Assembly (NCBI GenBank): GCA_036346205.1
Contig: JARFJB010001598.1
Location: forward strand, 1,311,001-1,375,000
Reading direction: 5' to 3'
Source of the DNA: Vesta saturnalis
Lineage: Eukaryota > Arthropoda > Insecta > Coleoptera > Lampyridae
Length of the DNA: 64,000 bases
Shown: positions 1-12,920 of the stretch, piece by piece
Position numbering within the stretch: position 1 is the stretch's first letter
Layout: each line of letters begins with the position of its first letter
Notes under the pieces: generated by a model
Seen by the model: the letters and a program-made list of their open reading frames with translations, nothing else
The model's database searches: none
Told to the model about the DNA's origin: nothing
Program-made: the position numbers and the translations under genes

Positions 1-239
1 AATTGCAAATTGAAAATGTTTATTACAATAATAAAATTTTCTCCGTCCGCTACCTACATAATATTCCGGGCCATACTATAAACGGGTAAGAAAACAGCAA
101 CAGTTTTTAAAATTATAAAAAAAATTTGGTAACGTGTTTGGTTATAATAACATTGTTCGCGTAATGCATATATCAGAGTTTGTTTTTATTAAAATACTGA
201 ATTAATTGTTGCTGGAAATTTTTTACGTCCAGTTTGCAA

Positions 240-1800
240 TAACGATTCATTATTTTTTTATGGTTCTTTTTATTTCTTTATGACGATGGGAGGCTCGTTA
301 CCAAAGCATAAAGTACGGGGCTACATGTACATTGTAAATGGGAGGACAAACTGTTTTCTTAAAAAAAGTTCTCGTCACAGTTTCGTTAAGTATTTGTATG
401 GATTTTTTAATTTATGACGATGGGGGGGGGGGCTTATTTGCTAAGCACAAACTACGTGTAACTATGTGCATTGCAAATGAGTTAGTACAAATATTTTCCT
501 AAACAAATTCCTACGGTTCATTAAGCATTTTTATGGATTTTGTTTATTTTCTTTATGGCGATGGTGACATGTTTGCGAAGCACAAACTACGGGTCTACAT
601 ATATGTTATAATAAGAGTTAGTACAAGTTACTTTCGTATAAACATTTCCAGCAACGGTTTATTAAGTATTTTTTTGAATTTTTTTTAATTTCTTTATGGC
701 GGTCTTACTGCGATGAAAAAACTACGGGATTACATGTATTTTTTGAATGGAAGTTAGTACAAATTAGGTATTTTTATAGAATTTGGGAAGCACATTCTAC
801 AGGACTACATTTATGTTGTATATCGGAGTTAGTACAAATTATTTTCGTAAAAAAATTTCCGGCAACGGTGCATCAAATGTTTTTGGATTTCTTTAAATTA
901 CGTCGATGAGGGGGGAAGCACTAACTACGACCCAATATGCACGTTGCAAATGAGAGTTAGTACTAATTATTTTTGGAAACAAATTCCCAATATCAATTCA
1001 TTAAGTATTTTTAGGGAGTTTTTGAATTTCTATATGACGATGAGGGGTTTATTTGAGAAGTACACTACGGGACTACATGCATGTTGTAACTTGGAGTTAT
1101 TACAAATTATTTTCTTCATTTAAGTATTTTTATGGATTTTTTTATTTATAACGATGGAGGGCTTATTTTCGAAGCACAAACTGAGGGTCATTATGTGGAT
1201 TGCAAATGAGAGTTAGCACAAATTATTTTCGTAAACAAATTCCTAACGGCGGTTCATTAAGTATTATTTTTTTAAATTTATTAATCACGATGGGGGCCTT
1301 ATTTGTGACAAACTATGAGACTACATGTATGTTGTAAATTGGAGTTAGTACACATTATTTTCTTAAAAAAATTCCTACACCTATTTATTAAATATTTTTA
1401 TGGAATTTGTTTATTCTACTTATGACGATGGGGGCTTTTTGCGAAGGACAAACTACGGTCGTACATGTATGTTGTAAATGTGAATTACTACAAATTATGC
1501 TGGTAAAAAATTCTCGGGAACGACTTTTTAAGTGTTTTTATGGATTTTTTAGTTCCTTTATGATGACGGAGGGTTAATCTGAGAAGCACGGTGTATTGGC
1601 CATTTTTTTGTGATAGTTTTGCCATTGGGGGCTTATTAGCAAAGCAACAACGGAGACTATATGCATGTTATTTGTAGGGATTAGTACAAGTTATCCAAGT
1701 ACTATCGTACAAAAATTTTTAACAATTGCTTATTCAGTTTTTTTTTAATTTGTTAGACGAAGGGGGGCTATTTGAGGACCACTAACTCTGATATATTCAT
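240..1800. repeat. Degenerate ~138 bp tandem repeat (satellite A)
   Basis: About eleven to twelve diverged copies of one unit follow each other. Each has a landmark like TTTATGACGATGGGGGGCTT, then AAGCACAAACTACGGG, ACTACATGTATGTTG, GAGTTAGTACAAATTATTTTC and TTCATTAAGTATTTTTATGG. The GACGATGGGG landmark recurs near 280, 412, 552, 692, 895, 1034, 1145, 1280, 1420, 1558 and 1750, so most spacings are 134-140 bp. No coding capacity is seen. The first 240 bases are unassigned AT-rich sequence. Confidence 0.85.
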
Positions 1801-2059
1801 TTTGCGAACAATAATGTTTTATGCCGAATTTTTTTATAATTACAAAGCCATTGCTAAAAACCGTTGCTGTTTTTACACCCGTTGCATTTAATGTCATTCT
1901 AGATTCATAAAATGTTTAAAAGGGAATTACAAAGTGTGCCTCCGAAACGTCGTCGTCAGGGTGATTAGACACCTCTCTTAATATAAACTATGTTTACCGC
2001 GTTTTAACTTAAAAAAGTAACACACCTTTTTGTTTTCACTTCCTAATGTTCGAAATACA

Positions 2060-2560
2060 GTAAAAATCGTACGTTAGTCGTGTCATCTGCTCCACGAAGA
2101 CCGCGTAGAATCCTTTCGCGTTGAGTGCCAACGAACTGACGTGGCGTTGTTCATCGACTCCAATGGGACCTCTATCTAGTAAGGTTCACGAGAGTGTGTA
2201 TTAAAACATTCACATCTATAACGTTTTTTGGTATTGTAACGTGAAATTCTTTCTGAAGTTTGTGGTAGTCGATTTCTCATATTACACTACAGCTGCGTGC
2301 AAAAAATCGCAATTTTCGGAATATTCGAATGTTGTTTGTGAACGACCGAAAAGGGGAACAAATCCCTCGCCCCTAACGCGATTCCGAACTACTCTCACAC
2401 GTCGGATTCTTGAACCATTTTCCTTCATTCCAGCTACGAGGCGAACGTACGACGCGGAAGCTGTACCATTTCATTAAGACGAGTGAAAAAAACTCGGTCC
2501 CTCGCAAAAGCAAAAAAGCAAATTCGAAAGAGGGTAGCCACCACTTATAGTATGTATATT
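2060..2560. other. CpG-richer island, possible promoter or first exon
   Basis: This stretch is clearly richer in G+C and CpG than its surroundings, with many CG dinucleotides (for example CCGCGTAGAATCC and GGCGAACGTACGACGCGG). Short open frames exist on both strands but none resembles a known protein, and the plus-strand one lacks an ATG. A promoter or 5' exon with a distant downstream gene is possible; no splice donor could be fixed. An old CpG-bearing repeat fragment is the alternative. Confidence 0.25.
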
Positions 2561-4199
2561 CTCGCCTCGAACTTAGGCGATCGTGAAATTTGATTGTTCA
2601 AAAGTATTTCGAACTCTTACAGGGTGTATGTGAAGGTTATTTTTTATCTAGTTGATAATGTAGGTGGTGGTGTAAATGGTAATCGTATAAATTATAAAAA
2701 GTGTTTTAATAATATAATAAAAAAATATGGGTTAAATAAATGTGTGTAAAAATGTTCTCCAAAAAGGAATCGTTAAGCTAACTGGAGATACTAACCATTC
2801 ACCACTAATGCCTTTGTCCCAGTCGGTAGTTTAATGTAGGGAGGTTCAATCTTTTGGTTTGCTTAATTACCCCAAATTCTGCTCGATTATTTCCACTTGA
2901 CATAAATAATAAAAATGCTGCAATGTAACACTAATAAAATGATCTCGGACGCCAAGTTATTTTTTTATATGCTCGGAATAACTAAACCGAGGTTGTTAAC
3001 AATAAAAATTTTATCGAAATGTAAAAAATAAAAATATACAAATATGTTTATTAACAGTTCATTAACTGTTAGGGTTAAATAAAATATATCTTAAAACTAG
3101 CCTTAAATTACTAAAAAATAATTACATAAATACCTGTTTGTGAAATTTTTGTACACAATTTTTTTAATAACCTCTGGTATCTAAACGATTACGGAAATTT
3201 CAACTGAGGTGATGTCATCCTTGCCACAATATTGCGTAATATCTTGAAATAGTGCTTTACGTTGTAAGCCACACCCAACAATGGAATTTTCTTTCTTATA
3301 AATTTTATCTTCTTGAAATTGAATAAACCAATATTTATTGGATTTTCTCGAACGTTCATATAATAAATGTAATCAAACTTTAAATTCTGTATTAAAAGCA
3401 CAACGCAATCATAAAATGAAAGCGTACGTAATAGTAGAATTAATTGTGCAATCAAAAGCGGTGAAATTAAAAGTGTAAAAGTAAAATAAAATAAATGTGA
3501 ACTAAAATAAAAGTGCCTGAAAAGAACAAATGTTTTAATTTTTAGTACAATGCGTTCATGCACTTTCACTAAATTTAGGTAGAAAATCAAAAAAAAAAGC
3601 TTCCTAACAACACCACTTTCATCAGGAAGTGAAAAAAATGGATGCTTGGAATTTAGGCGATGTAGTCGCGTGCGAAAGGATTTGCGTGCGCAATGAATTA
3701 AGTCAACGATGACGCGCTGCGCGCTAATATTTGCGCAAACAATAATTTAAAGAGGTATTTCGTATTCAATAGTACAATAATTTATTATTGAAATATATAG
3801 TTGCGCACAAAATACCGTCCTTTATTTATTCTTGTATGGAATAGTTCCTAAAATATCTATCTTAATTCTAATTTGTAATTTAAGTCTGCATTTACAGATT
3901 ATGTTCATTTTCTAACCTGCAATTTGGTTGTCACGTGCTTGTGATACTTATATGGAAAAGTTACACCCACGAAACTAAATTCGGGAATATTAAATGCTTT
4001 GCTTATTCAGGTCGAATTATGGATAACTTTGTTCGTTCAGATTAATTAGAATATGGAATTGTTTACAGCGTATAAGGGTAACATTTTGTAAACGTTTGTG
4101 AGAAATTTGTTAATCAGTAAAGAATCTGACAGAAACGTTTCGTGTTAATCACTCTTAATGGCGTCTGGCGCTAATAAACTTTGTTATAGTAAAGTTAGA
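2561..4199. other. AT-rich stretch without recognisable gene
   Basis: Low-complexity AT-rich DNA with frequent A and T runs. A 133-codon open frame on the minus strand (3189-3590) is rich in Phe, Leu, Ile and Lys, as expected by chance from such composition, and resembles nothing I know. A short CG-rich patch lies at 3650-3740. I see no splice signals or repeat unit. Confidence 0.4.
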
Positions 4200-7115
4200 A
4201 AATCAAAAAATATGCACTAAAATTTGATTTTTTTTTTATCTATGTCTGAAAAGATTCAATAATCATAATGATCGAATGTACACTTTTTTTTTGCGTTTTT
4301 TTTCCAAAAATTGGATTTATTTCAAAAAATTATGAAATATGCATTAAAACTTTTTTTTCTTCTGAATACATGTAGATTGTGTGTTTATGTACAGCTTTTA
4401 TGTCTTTTGTACTGCACATTTTATGTTTTTGCAAAGCTGGAAATTTGTTTTAGAAAATCGTAAAATATGCACTCAATTTTTACTTCTAGGTTTTGGTGCG
4501 TTTTGCTTTGATATAGAAAACATAATATTTTACATTCTGGGCAATAATTTTGTCATAATTTACAATTTAAATTGTTCTTATTAATCGTATTTGGCGTTCT
4601 TAAAGGTTTATTGTGCAGAAAATGTTACTTTTATTATCTATGTTTGAATACATGTAGATTCGACATCTGTATTGAAGTGTATGAAATTCTTATTAGTAGA
4701 ATAGTAAATACTCACCTAATTTTTACTTTTGCTTGGTACATTTTATAAAATGATAAAATATGCACTAGATTTTTACTTCTGTCTACGTTTTGATGCGTTT
4801 TGCTTTGATTATAGACAATTAATTTTTCTAGTTTCTTGGCAATATCGTAATCGACAATATTTACTGCTTTTGTAAAACGCATTTGGCGATCTTAAAGGTT
4901 TGAAGAAAATATGCACTACAATTTTACTTTTGTTATCTACGTCTAAATACATGTAGATTTGATACTGATTTGCCTTTATTTACAATCTTTTATGATTTGT
5001 ACTGTATATTTTATATTTTTGCAAAATTTGAGATTCATTTAGAAAATTATAAATTATGGACTTAAATTTTACTTGTTTTATCTACGTTTAGATGTGTTGT
5101 TTTGATAAAGGTAATTTAATTTTTATATTTTGCATTTCGTATTTACAAAGGTTTGAAAAATTATTGTGCAGAAAATATGCACTTGAATTTTACTTTTGTT
5201 ACCTATGTCGCCGGAATACATGTAAATGTAGAACTGTAATGCCTTTACATACAATTTTTATCTTTTTATCTATTATACTGTATATTTGTTTTGATAACGC
5301 TAATTTAATTTATCAGTTGTTAGATAATATACCATCATTTGCATTATTTATAAAGGAATTTGGTTATTTCAAAGGTTTGAAAATGGATTTTGAAGTATCA
5401 TAAAATATGCACTCGATAATTATCGTGTCTTTATTTACTACGCTTGAAATTCATTTTAGAAAATATGCACCCAAATTTTACTTTTGTTATCTATGTCTGA
5501 AAATATTCGATAACGGTAGCGACCTTATTTCCAAATTTATTATCTTTTACTCTATGTGTTTCTTGTTTTCCAAAATTTGATTTTGCAGAATTATAAAATA
5601 TTCACTCAAATTTTACTTTTCTTATCTACGTTTGAATCACATGTAAATTAGATAACTGTAATGCTTTTATTTACAACTTTTTATCTTTTGCACTATATCT
5701 TTAATGTTTTCCAAGGTTTGAAATTTATTTCGTAAAATATGTACTAAAATTTTATTTTTGTTATTCACGTCTGAATAGATTCGTTAACCATAATGAATAT
5801 TAGAAACTTTTTATCTTTTATCCTATGTATGTGATGCTTTCCAAACCTTGGGATTTATTTTAGAAAATTATGAAATATGCATTAAAATTTTACTTTTCCT
5901 ATATTGGTCTTAATACATGTAGATATGATAACTGTAACGTCTTTGTCACTTTTTCCCTTCGTGCTGCAAATTTCATGTATTGCAGGGGTGAAATTCTTAA
6001 TATGCACTCAATTTTTACTTACACTGGTTTCATGTAGGTTGGATAACTGTAATACCTTTATTTACAACTTTTTACCTTTTGTACTGTTTATTTCGTGATT
6101 TTGCAAAGCAGGCAAATAATTTTAGTAAATGAAATAAAGCACGCACTTAATTTTTAATTTTTTATCTAGTTTCTAAGTGCAAGTTGTTTTGGTAAAGGAC
6201 TATCCTTTCATGTTTTGCAATGTTTGAAATTCATTTTAGAAAATCATGAAATATGCACTAAATTTTTACTTTTGTCTACGTTTTGATTCGCTTTGTTTTC
6301 ATATAGAATTTATTGCTTGTATCAAACGTATTTGGCCATCTTAAAGGTTTGAGAATGTATTGTGCACAAAATATGCACTCAAATTTTACTTTTGTTTTCT
6401 ATGTTTGAATACATCTTGATTCCATATCTGTATTGCCTTCATTTACAACTTTTTATCTTTGTACTGTATATTTCATGTATTGCAGGTTGTGACATTCTTA
6501 AATTTTTACTTTTGCTGGGTACATGTAGATGTAATACACCGTAATACCTTTATTTACAATTTCTTGTTTTTTGTACTATACAGTTTTTTTTATTTTTTGC
6601 AAAGCTGTAAAATAATTTTAGAAAATTATAAAATATGCACTCAATTTTTACTTTTGTATACGTTTTGATGCGTTTTGTTTTGATATAGAACATTTCATTT
6701 TCTAGTTTCGAGAGAATATGTCATAATCGGCAATGTTTTTACTTTTATAAAACTTATTTGGCGATAAAGGTTTAAAGTCTTATTGTGCAGAAAATATGCA
6801 CTCTAATTTTACTTTTGTTATCTACGACTGAATACATGTAGATTCGGTATCTGAATTGCCTTTATTTACAACCTTTTATCTTTTGTATTTTATATTTTTG
6901 CAAAATTTGAGATTAATTTAGAAAATCATAAATTTTACTTGCTTTACCTACGTTTAGATGTCTTGTTTTGCTAAAGGTAATTTAATTTAGCATTTTAAAA
7001 CAATATGCAATATTTTACACTCAAGTTTAACTTTTGTTATCTATGTCTGAATACATGTATTTGTAGAACTGTACTCTTTATTTACAACTTTTATCTTTTT
7101 ATCTAGTTTACTATA
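4200..7115. repeat. Degenerate ~130 bp satellite B, left block
   Basis: More than twenty diverged copies of a unit with the marks AAAATATGCACTCAAATTTT, ACTTTTGTTATCTACGT, GAATACATGTAGATTCGATA, ACTGTAATGCCTTTATTTAC and AACTTTTTATCTTTTGTACT. The ATATGCAC mark recurs at about 124-143 bp spacing (for example 4209, 4333, 4462; 5460, 5590, 5733, 5870, 5998). Small open frames here are by-products of the repeat. The array resumes after a transposon insertion, at 10807. Confidence 0.88.
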
Positions 7116-7359
7116 CCGGGTGTTCCACAAAGGGCGGCGAGGTAGGATATATGGGAAACTATGGATGTTACAGCGTCGCGTAACAAAATTTCATTACTAA
7201 AATGGCCAAGAGAAATCGCTAGAAAATATTTTTAAGTTTCTAAAACTGCCGCAAGATGGCGAAACTGCTATGGCAAATAATAAAAACTAATTTTTCTTCA
7301 AAACTACCCAATATTAGGTACCACTTTAATAACACCAACAAACAGCTTGACTAATTCTG

Positions 7360-7742
7360 GTCAGTAGGAAAAGGCCACGTATTTCATTCCCCCCCAAAGG
7401 GGGAGGGCGGGCTGCTAGAGCTTTCCGAGCTCCTTCAGCCACATTCATGGATTCCCAGCATACATACATACATTACGTGTATATGCATGGTGGGATTAAG
7501 GATGGGTGTGGTCAGGATAGGATCGGAAGGAACGGAGTTAGGGTTCTGAGGGGGAAAGTAATACCCTAGCATTCACCTAAGCAGCCGCACATGGTGTGCA
7601 TATACGTAGTGACCATGCCGCTATATGTGTATGAGGAAAACCCCCTGAAAAATAACTCATACAATGTAAACGGTAACGGGAATCGAACCCGTTACCTCCC
7701 GAATGCTAAACAGGTCATGTCGCCACTACGCTACCAGCTCGG
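7360..7742 (-). mobile_element. tRNA-derived SINE
   Basis: On the minus strand the first ~75 bases read as a tRNA-like head with an A box (TAGCGTAGTGGCG) and a B box (GGTTCGATTCC), followed by ~300 bases of unrelated body. The same five bases, TTCTG, flank both sides (7355-7359 and 7743-7747). The right inverted repeat of the host transposon shows the uninterrupted sequence, which confirms insertion after that repeat formed. The head has no true acceptor stem closing it as a functional tRNA, so it is a SINE rather than a tRNA gene. The internal A/B boxes are the expected RNA polymerase III promoter. Confidence 0.85.
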
Positions 7743-8308
7743 TTCTGCATCAGTTTAGTTTATCGCTTTTTGTCGTATCTTCAACAGTAAGGGTGGAGGA
7801 AGATGATGAATAATTAAATATCCTATCTCCCACTCCAGGTAATGAAACGTAGTCAAGTAGGGACTCGTTTAAAAGAGAATTTTCAACTGCTGACTTTTCT
7901 GGGGGCCATTAATTTATTTTACACGAACTAGAGGGCGCTATTAAACAAGGTTCAGTTTTTTGAGATTTTCTCGGAAACATTCAATGGAATGGTATGTTTG
8001 TTAAAGAGTGGTTTTCAAGAGGATAAAATTACCTGAATTATAGCGAAAACCGCAGTTTGACATCTTTATTAGTTTTTGAGTTATTTCGAAATAACCCGTT
8101 TTTCAATTCACAAATAATAATATTAGTTATAAATCAAATGTTATTATGGAGTAACAAAGTGTTTTTCAACGAGATACCCATGAAACAAAGTTGTATGAAT
8201 CTAACAAATGACTAGATTGCGTTGTCATAACTTTGTTATAATTTGACATTTGTTCTAATTATCGTTTGGTGATTATCTAGCACTTTGTTTTTATCTCAAA
8301 TTTCCTAA

Positions 8309-9143
8309 ATGTCTTATTCTACCGTCGAAGCTTATAGTATGTTAGCCGTGTACTTCAGTGAGAACGCTTGTATGGCCGAACGGGTATATGCAGATAACTA
8401 TCCCGATAGAAGACATTTTAATTTTTATACGTGTAGCTAGAAATTTGCGGGAATGTGGACAAGTTCATCCTATTCCAGTACCTAAAAGAAATCGTACATT
8501 TACATCTATATCACGTTGTTCTGCATTAAGCTCCTCTCAGAAACTGATTTTGATCGAAGATTAGATCACTGGTTAAGATGTATAATTGATGAGGTTCCTT
8601 AATTTTTTTGTCGCGTATTATGGATTGATGAAACCATTTCACCAGCAGTGAATTATTACATAACATGCATTATTGGTCACCAGACAATCTTTACTGGATG
8701 CGTGAAGTCAACTATCAAAATCGACGGAGTGTGAATGTGGCATTCTAAACGGACAGATAATTGGTCCGTTCCTTTTTAATGGCCACCTAAACGGCGAAGT
8801 TTATTTAAACTTTTTAATAAATAAGTTGCCTGCACTTTTGGAAGACGTTCCTTTGCAAACAAGAAGAGACATGTGGCTTCGCCATGATGGCTGCCCGGCA
8901 TACTTTTCCCTGGGAGTTCAGAGTTTTTTAAACGACCTTACTGTGTTTGCTTTTTATTTGTGGGGAAGAATAAAAGAGATTGTTTTTGAAACACGCTCTA
9001 CTACCCCAGAAAATACGGTTGAACGAATTCGAAATGCTATAGCTAGCATTTCCAGAGCTGAAATTGAAGTCGCCGTATTAGACACCCGGCGTTGGCTCGA
9101 ATTTTGCACTGAGAACTACGGTAAACATTTCGAACATTTGTAA
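8309..9143 (+). pseudogene. Tc1/mariner-type transposase, degraded
   Basis: An ATG at 8309 opens an N-terminal helix-turn-helix region of the type MSYSTVEAYSMLAVYF...AERVYADNYPDRR, typical of the DD41D-like branch of the superfamily. A middle part with WIDET (first Asp) survives in broken frames near 8620. From 8826 an open stretch reads LLEDVPLQTRRDMW then RHDGCPAYF, holding the second catalytic Asp. The segment that normally carries WPPRSPDLTPLD with the third Asp is deleted: the frame jumps from LNDLTVF to FYLWGRIKEIVF. The C-terminus ends in YGKHFEHL, a usual family ending. Stops, frameshifts and the missing third Asp make it non-functional. Confidence 0.82.
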
Positions 9144-9318
9144 CGTTATTTTGTCACGATTACTTGTTAATTACTTTTTAAGACTTATGTTTCGTATCGT
9201 TATTGCTCTTTCGTACTGTTAGTGTTCCAATAGTGTCACCGTTTTATTGTTATAGCAAATAATAAAAAATAACATGAACTGTCTTTAATTATTTGTGCAT
9301 AATAACATTTGATTTATA

Positions 9319-10241
9319 CGAGGGCGTATTTGTATGTTATTTACTTAGCCATCAAAAAAGCATATAAGAGAAGAAAAAAAAATATTTTTCTACATAACTC
9401 CCTTCAACACTAATACACTTTGTGGATAAGAATGCGGGCGCTTTTCCTCCAGAGCAGTTTTTAAATTTTTTAATTGTGTTTCCGTAAGCCTCTCCATTTA
9501 TTGTAGACTCCCTCGGCATATATTCAATAAGCAAGACTCCTTCAGCATCCCAGAAAACAGTTGCCATCAGTTTTGGCCTTTTTTGGTGGTGTAGAGCCCT
9601 TATGAACCCACTGCATGTATTCTTGTTTAGTAGGGATGTGCCCAAGTCTCATCCCCGGTGATAATTCGAGAAAATAAATTTTTGTCCCTCTCCAACTCAC
9701 CCAAATTTTCTTGAGAAACTTCTTTTCTGTACAGTTTTTGTTCAGATACACCCAAATCGTCATGCAAAATTTTGAGGACACTTGTTTTGGATATAACGAC
9801 TCCATTGGCAATGACAGAGATCTTTACACGCCGATCTTTCAGTACCAAATTTTCGATTTTTCGCACAATGTCTTCAGTTCGAGCTTCAACGGGTTTCCCG
9901 GACTTTGGGTCATCATTGATTGATTCTCGACCCCATCGAAAGAGTTTAGATCAATATTTTACTTGAAGATTAGACGGTGCATCTTCCGCAAACACAGCAA
10001 CCATTCTTTCATGAATTGCTTTTGGACCATTGCCTTCTTTTGTCAGGAATTTTATTACGCTGCGATGTTCAATCTTAGTTTCACTCATTTTATAGAGAAA
10101 CAGACTGTCTCAAATATCTGTAAACGGCACAAACTAAACACAACTTAACACGTGACAGTGACAGCAATTTTTTAATAATTAGTTTTACTTTGTCACTTTT
10201 TTGTTTCATGGCTAGGTAGATGACATAAAAATACGCCCTCG
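9319..10241 (-). mobile_element. Internally deleted mariner element
   Basis: Terminal inverted repeats of ~35 bp start CGAGGGCGTATTT on the left and match the reverse complement of the right end (…ATACGCCCTCG). TA dinucleotides flank both ends (9317-9318 and 10242-10243). At 923 bp it is shorter than the ~1.3 kb of full mariners because the middle of the transposase is missing. It sits inside the larger long-TIR element. Confidence 0.88.
9352..10088 (-). pseudogene. mariner transposase remnant
   Basis: The frame starts at an ATG at 10088 (MSETKIEHRSVIKFLTKEG) and continues through the mariner DNA-binding region, with one in-frame TGA near 9958. GKPVEARTEDIVRKIENLVL and VSEQKLYRKEVSQ precede the first catalytic Asp in ITGDETW. 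The part with the second and third Asp (normally HDNARPH and SPDLAPSD) is deleted. A frameshifted tail ends close to the left inverted repeat. It cannot encode an active enzyme. Family assignment to mariner proper, rather than the DD41D-type relatives nearby, rests on the TGDETW motif and short repeats. Confidence 0.85.
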
Positions 10242-10806
10242 TAGCTAATATTATTTGTCAATTAAAAAACAGGTTATTTCGAAATAGCTCAAAAATCAAT
10301 AAAAATATTAAAGTGCGGTTTTCGCTATAATTTAGGTAATGTTATCCTCTTGAAAACCACTCTTTAAAAAGCATACCATTCCATTTAATTTTTCCGAGAA
10401 AATCTCAAGAAACTGACCCTTCTTTAAATAACACCCTCTAGTTCGTGCAAGACAAATTAATGGCCCCCAAAAAAGTCAGAATTTGAAAGAGCTTTAAATT
10501 CTCTTTCAAACGAGTCCCCACTTCACTACTTTTCATTACAAGGAGTGGGAGAACAAATGGAATATTTAATTATTTATTATCTTTTCCCACCTGTACTGTT
10601 GAAGATACGACAAAAAGCTATAAACCAAACTTACGCAGAATTAGTCAAGCTGTTTGTTGGTGTTATAAAAGTGGTACCTAATACTGGATATTTTTGGAGA
10701 AAAATTTGTTTTATTATTTACTATAGTAATTTCGCCATCTTGCGGCAGTTTTAGAAACTTAATAATATTTTCTAGCGATTTCTCTTGACCACTTTAGTTA
10801 TGAATT

Positions 10807-12195
10807 TTTTTATTTTAATTGAGCAATTGTTAGGCAATATTGCATGATTTACAATGTTTATTGTTTTTATGAAATGTGTTTAGCAATTTAAAAGGTATTG
10901 TGAAGCATCCTAAAATATGCACCCAAATTTTATTTTTCTTATCTACGTCTCAGTAGTTGTAGATTTGATAATTGTAATGCCTTTATTTAAAACTATTTTA
11001 TACTGGTTTGTTTTGAAAAGCTATAAACTCATTTTAGAAAATATGCACCCAAATTTTATTTTTATTATTTACGTCTGAATAGATTCGACAACCCTAATGA
11101 CAAAGAATTGTAAAATATGCACTCAAATTTTACTTTTCTTATGTACGTCTGAATTACACGTAAATTAGATAAATGACTTTATTTACAACTTTATATCTTT
11201 TGCACTATAGATTTCATTTTTTCCAACGTTCGAAGCTTATTTTAGAAAATCATAAAATATACACTAACATTTTATTTAGTTAACTACGTCTTAATAGATT
11301 CGATAACGTTAATGATTTTATTTGCAACTTTGGTTTGTCTTATACTACCTATTTTATGCTTTCCAAATATGCATTAAAATTTTACTTTTCTTATCTAGGC
11401 CTGAGTGCATGTAGATTCGATAACTGTAATGCCTGTATTGAGACTTTTTATCTTTGTACTATATATGTCATGACATTTTTTTAATACAAAATATGCACCT
11501 AATTTTGAGTTTCGCTTGCTACATCTATATTTGATAACCGTAATACCCTAATTACAACTGGACGTACATTTTATGATTTTGCAATGCTGCAAAACAATTT
11601 TAGAAAATGAAATAAAATGTGCACTCAATGCTTACTTACGTTTTAATGCACGTTGCTTCGGTAAAGGTAGTAGCTTTCACGTTTTGCAAAGTTTGGAATA
11701 AATGAAGATCATACAATATTTTACTTTTGTTTTCTTTGATATAGAAATTTGATTTTTTTTGTTTCTAGAAAATATGTGATAATTTACAATATTTATTGCT
11801 TTGATAAAACGTGTTTTTGAAGTTCCATTGGTCAGAAAATATGCACTCAATTTTTTTCTTTTGCTATCTTGGATACATGTAGATTCAATAAATATAATGC
11901 CTTTATTTACAACTTTTTATTTTTCTACTATATATATATCATGTATTATTGCAGAATGTAAAATTCTTTTTAGAAGAATACTAATACCAAATATGCACTC
12001 AATTTTTACTTTATGTCGATACATGTATTTATTTTTTAATGCAAGTTGTTTCGGTAAAGGTAGGTTAATTTGTTTAATTTGCAGGCACTAAACGATAGTT
12101 TACTGTTCCATTTAATTTCACACTTTTTATACTATAAAATAATAAAATATGCACTCAAATTTTACTAATGAATAATGTAGGTTTGATAACGGTAA
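10807..12195. repeat. Satellite B, right block
   Basis: Continuation of the ~130 bp repeat after the transposon insertion, with about ten further copies carrying ATATGCACCCAAATTTT, ACGTCTGAATAGATTCG and CCTTTATTTACAACTTT. The array decays towards 12195. The region to 12832 is plain AT-rich DNA in which I see no gene. Confidence 0.85.
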
Positions 12196-12828
12196 CTTAA
12201 TTTTTCAATTTTCAAACAAAATTCCGTTATTACTAACTAATTTGAATAATTAAATAACTAAAAGTATTATTTTCAGTATTTGTTGTAAAACAGAAATCCG
12301 GTTTTTTTGTATTCCTTTATTAAGTTTTTTCCACAGATTGGAGTTTTACAACCTTAAGGATGCTGTTATATTTGTGACAATACTACTAATATCCATTAAA
12401 CCTGCTTAAACCGCATTAGTTGTATTTTTTATTTAATTATTACATTCAATTAAGTAAATGTTATATTTATGGTTATATAAAACAACCGAACCATTTGATA
12501 TTTCCATAGAATATACATGAATGCAAATTATTAAGAAGTATTTCTTTGTTTATTTGAAATTTCAAATTCTTTTAAGTTATTGATTGGAACTTGTGATTTA
12601 ATTAATTTTAGGAAATCTTGAATTAATGTATGACACTAAATTAGTTACGCTTCAGTTAAACAACACAATTTACAAAAATAGTTATATATTTGATTCAGTA
12701 CTTCAAATGTTGTATTGAAAGAACTTCTTCTGTCTATAGATGATCGTCAACTCTTAAACACATAGTTTGTATTTTCATAAGACTAAATTGCGCGTTTATC
12801 CAAGGTAAGTTTGTGAATTTAAAAAGTG

Positions 12829-12832
<4 letters not shown>

Positions 12833-12877
<45 letters not shown>
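12833..12877. repeat. (TA)n microsatellite
   Basis: About 22 uninterrupted TA units. Confidence 0.98.
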
Positions 12878-12880
<3 letters not shown>

Positions 12881-12920
12881 GTGGCGAGCGATAAATAAAA
12901 TAATATTTAAATTTAAATTA

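Larger units (their letters stand above)
7116..10806 (+). mobile_element. Tc1/mariner-superfamily element with long TIRs
   Basis: The element splits satellite B. Its left end is TA followed by CCGGGTGTTCCAC. Long inverted repeats are present: 7195-8135 (counting around a SINE) matches the reverse complement of about 10255-10806, sharing for example the GCGAAAACCGCA and TTTCGAAATAAC stretches. The right repeat lacks the outermost ~75 bp, so this end is truncated or lost, and no second TA can be assigned. Inside are a plus-strand transposase pseudogene, a SINE in the left repeat, and a separate deleted mariner between the transposase and the right repeat. The three insertions can be dated relative to each other by nesting. 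Confidence 0.85.

Noticed and set aside
240..1800. CRISPR-like array
   Set aside because: Units are ~138 bp, degenerate along their whole length and without a conserved repeat/unique spacer pattern.
2241..2477. 78-codon plus-strand frame in the CpG-richer patch
   Set aside because: It starts from GTG, has no ATG and resembles nothing; kept only as part of a possible promoter or exon region.
3189..3590. 133-codon open frame on the minus strand
   Set aside because: Composition is dominated by Phe, Leu, Ile and Lys from AT-rich DNA, with no homology or splice context; likely chance.
7670..7742. tRNA gene on the minus strand
   Set aside because: A and B boxes are present, but the unit has a non-tRNA body and a target duplication, so it is a SINE head.
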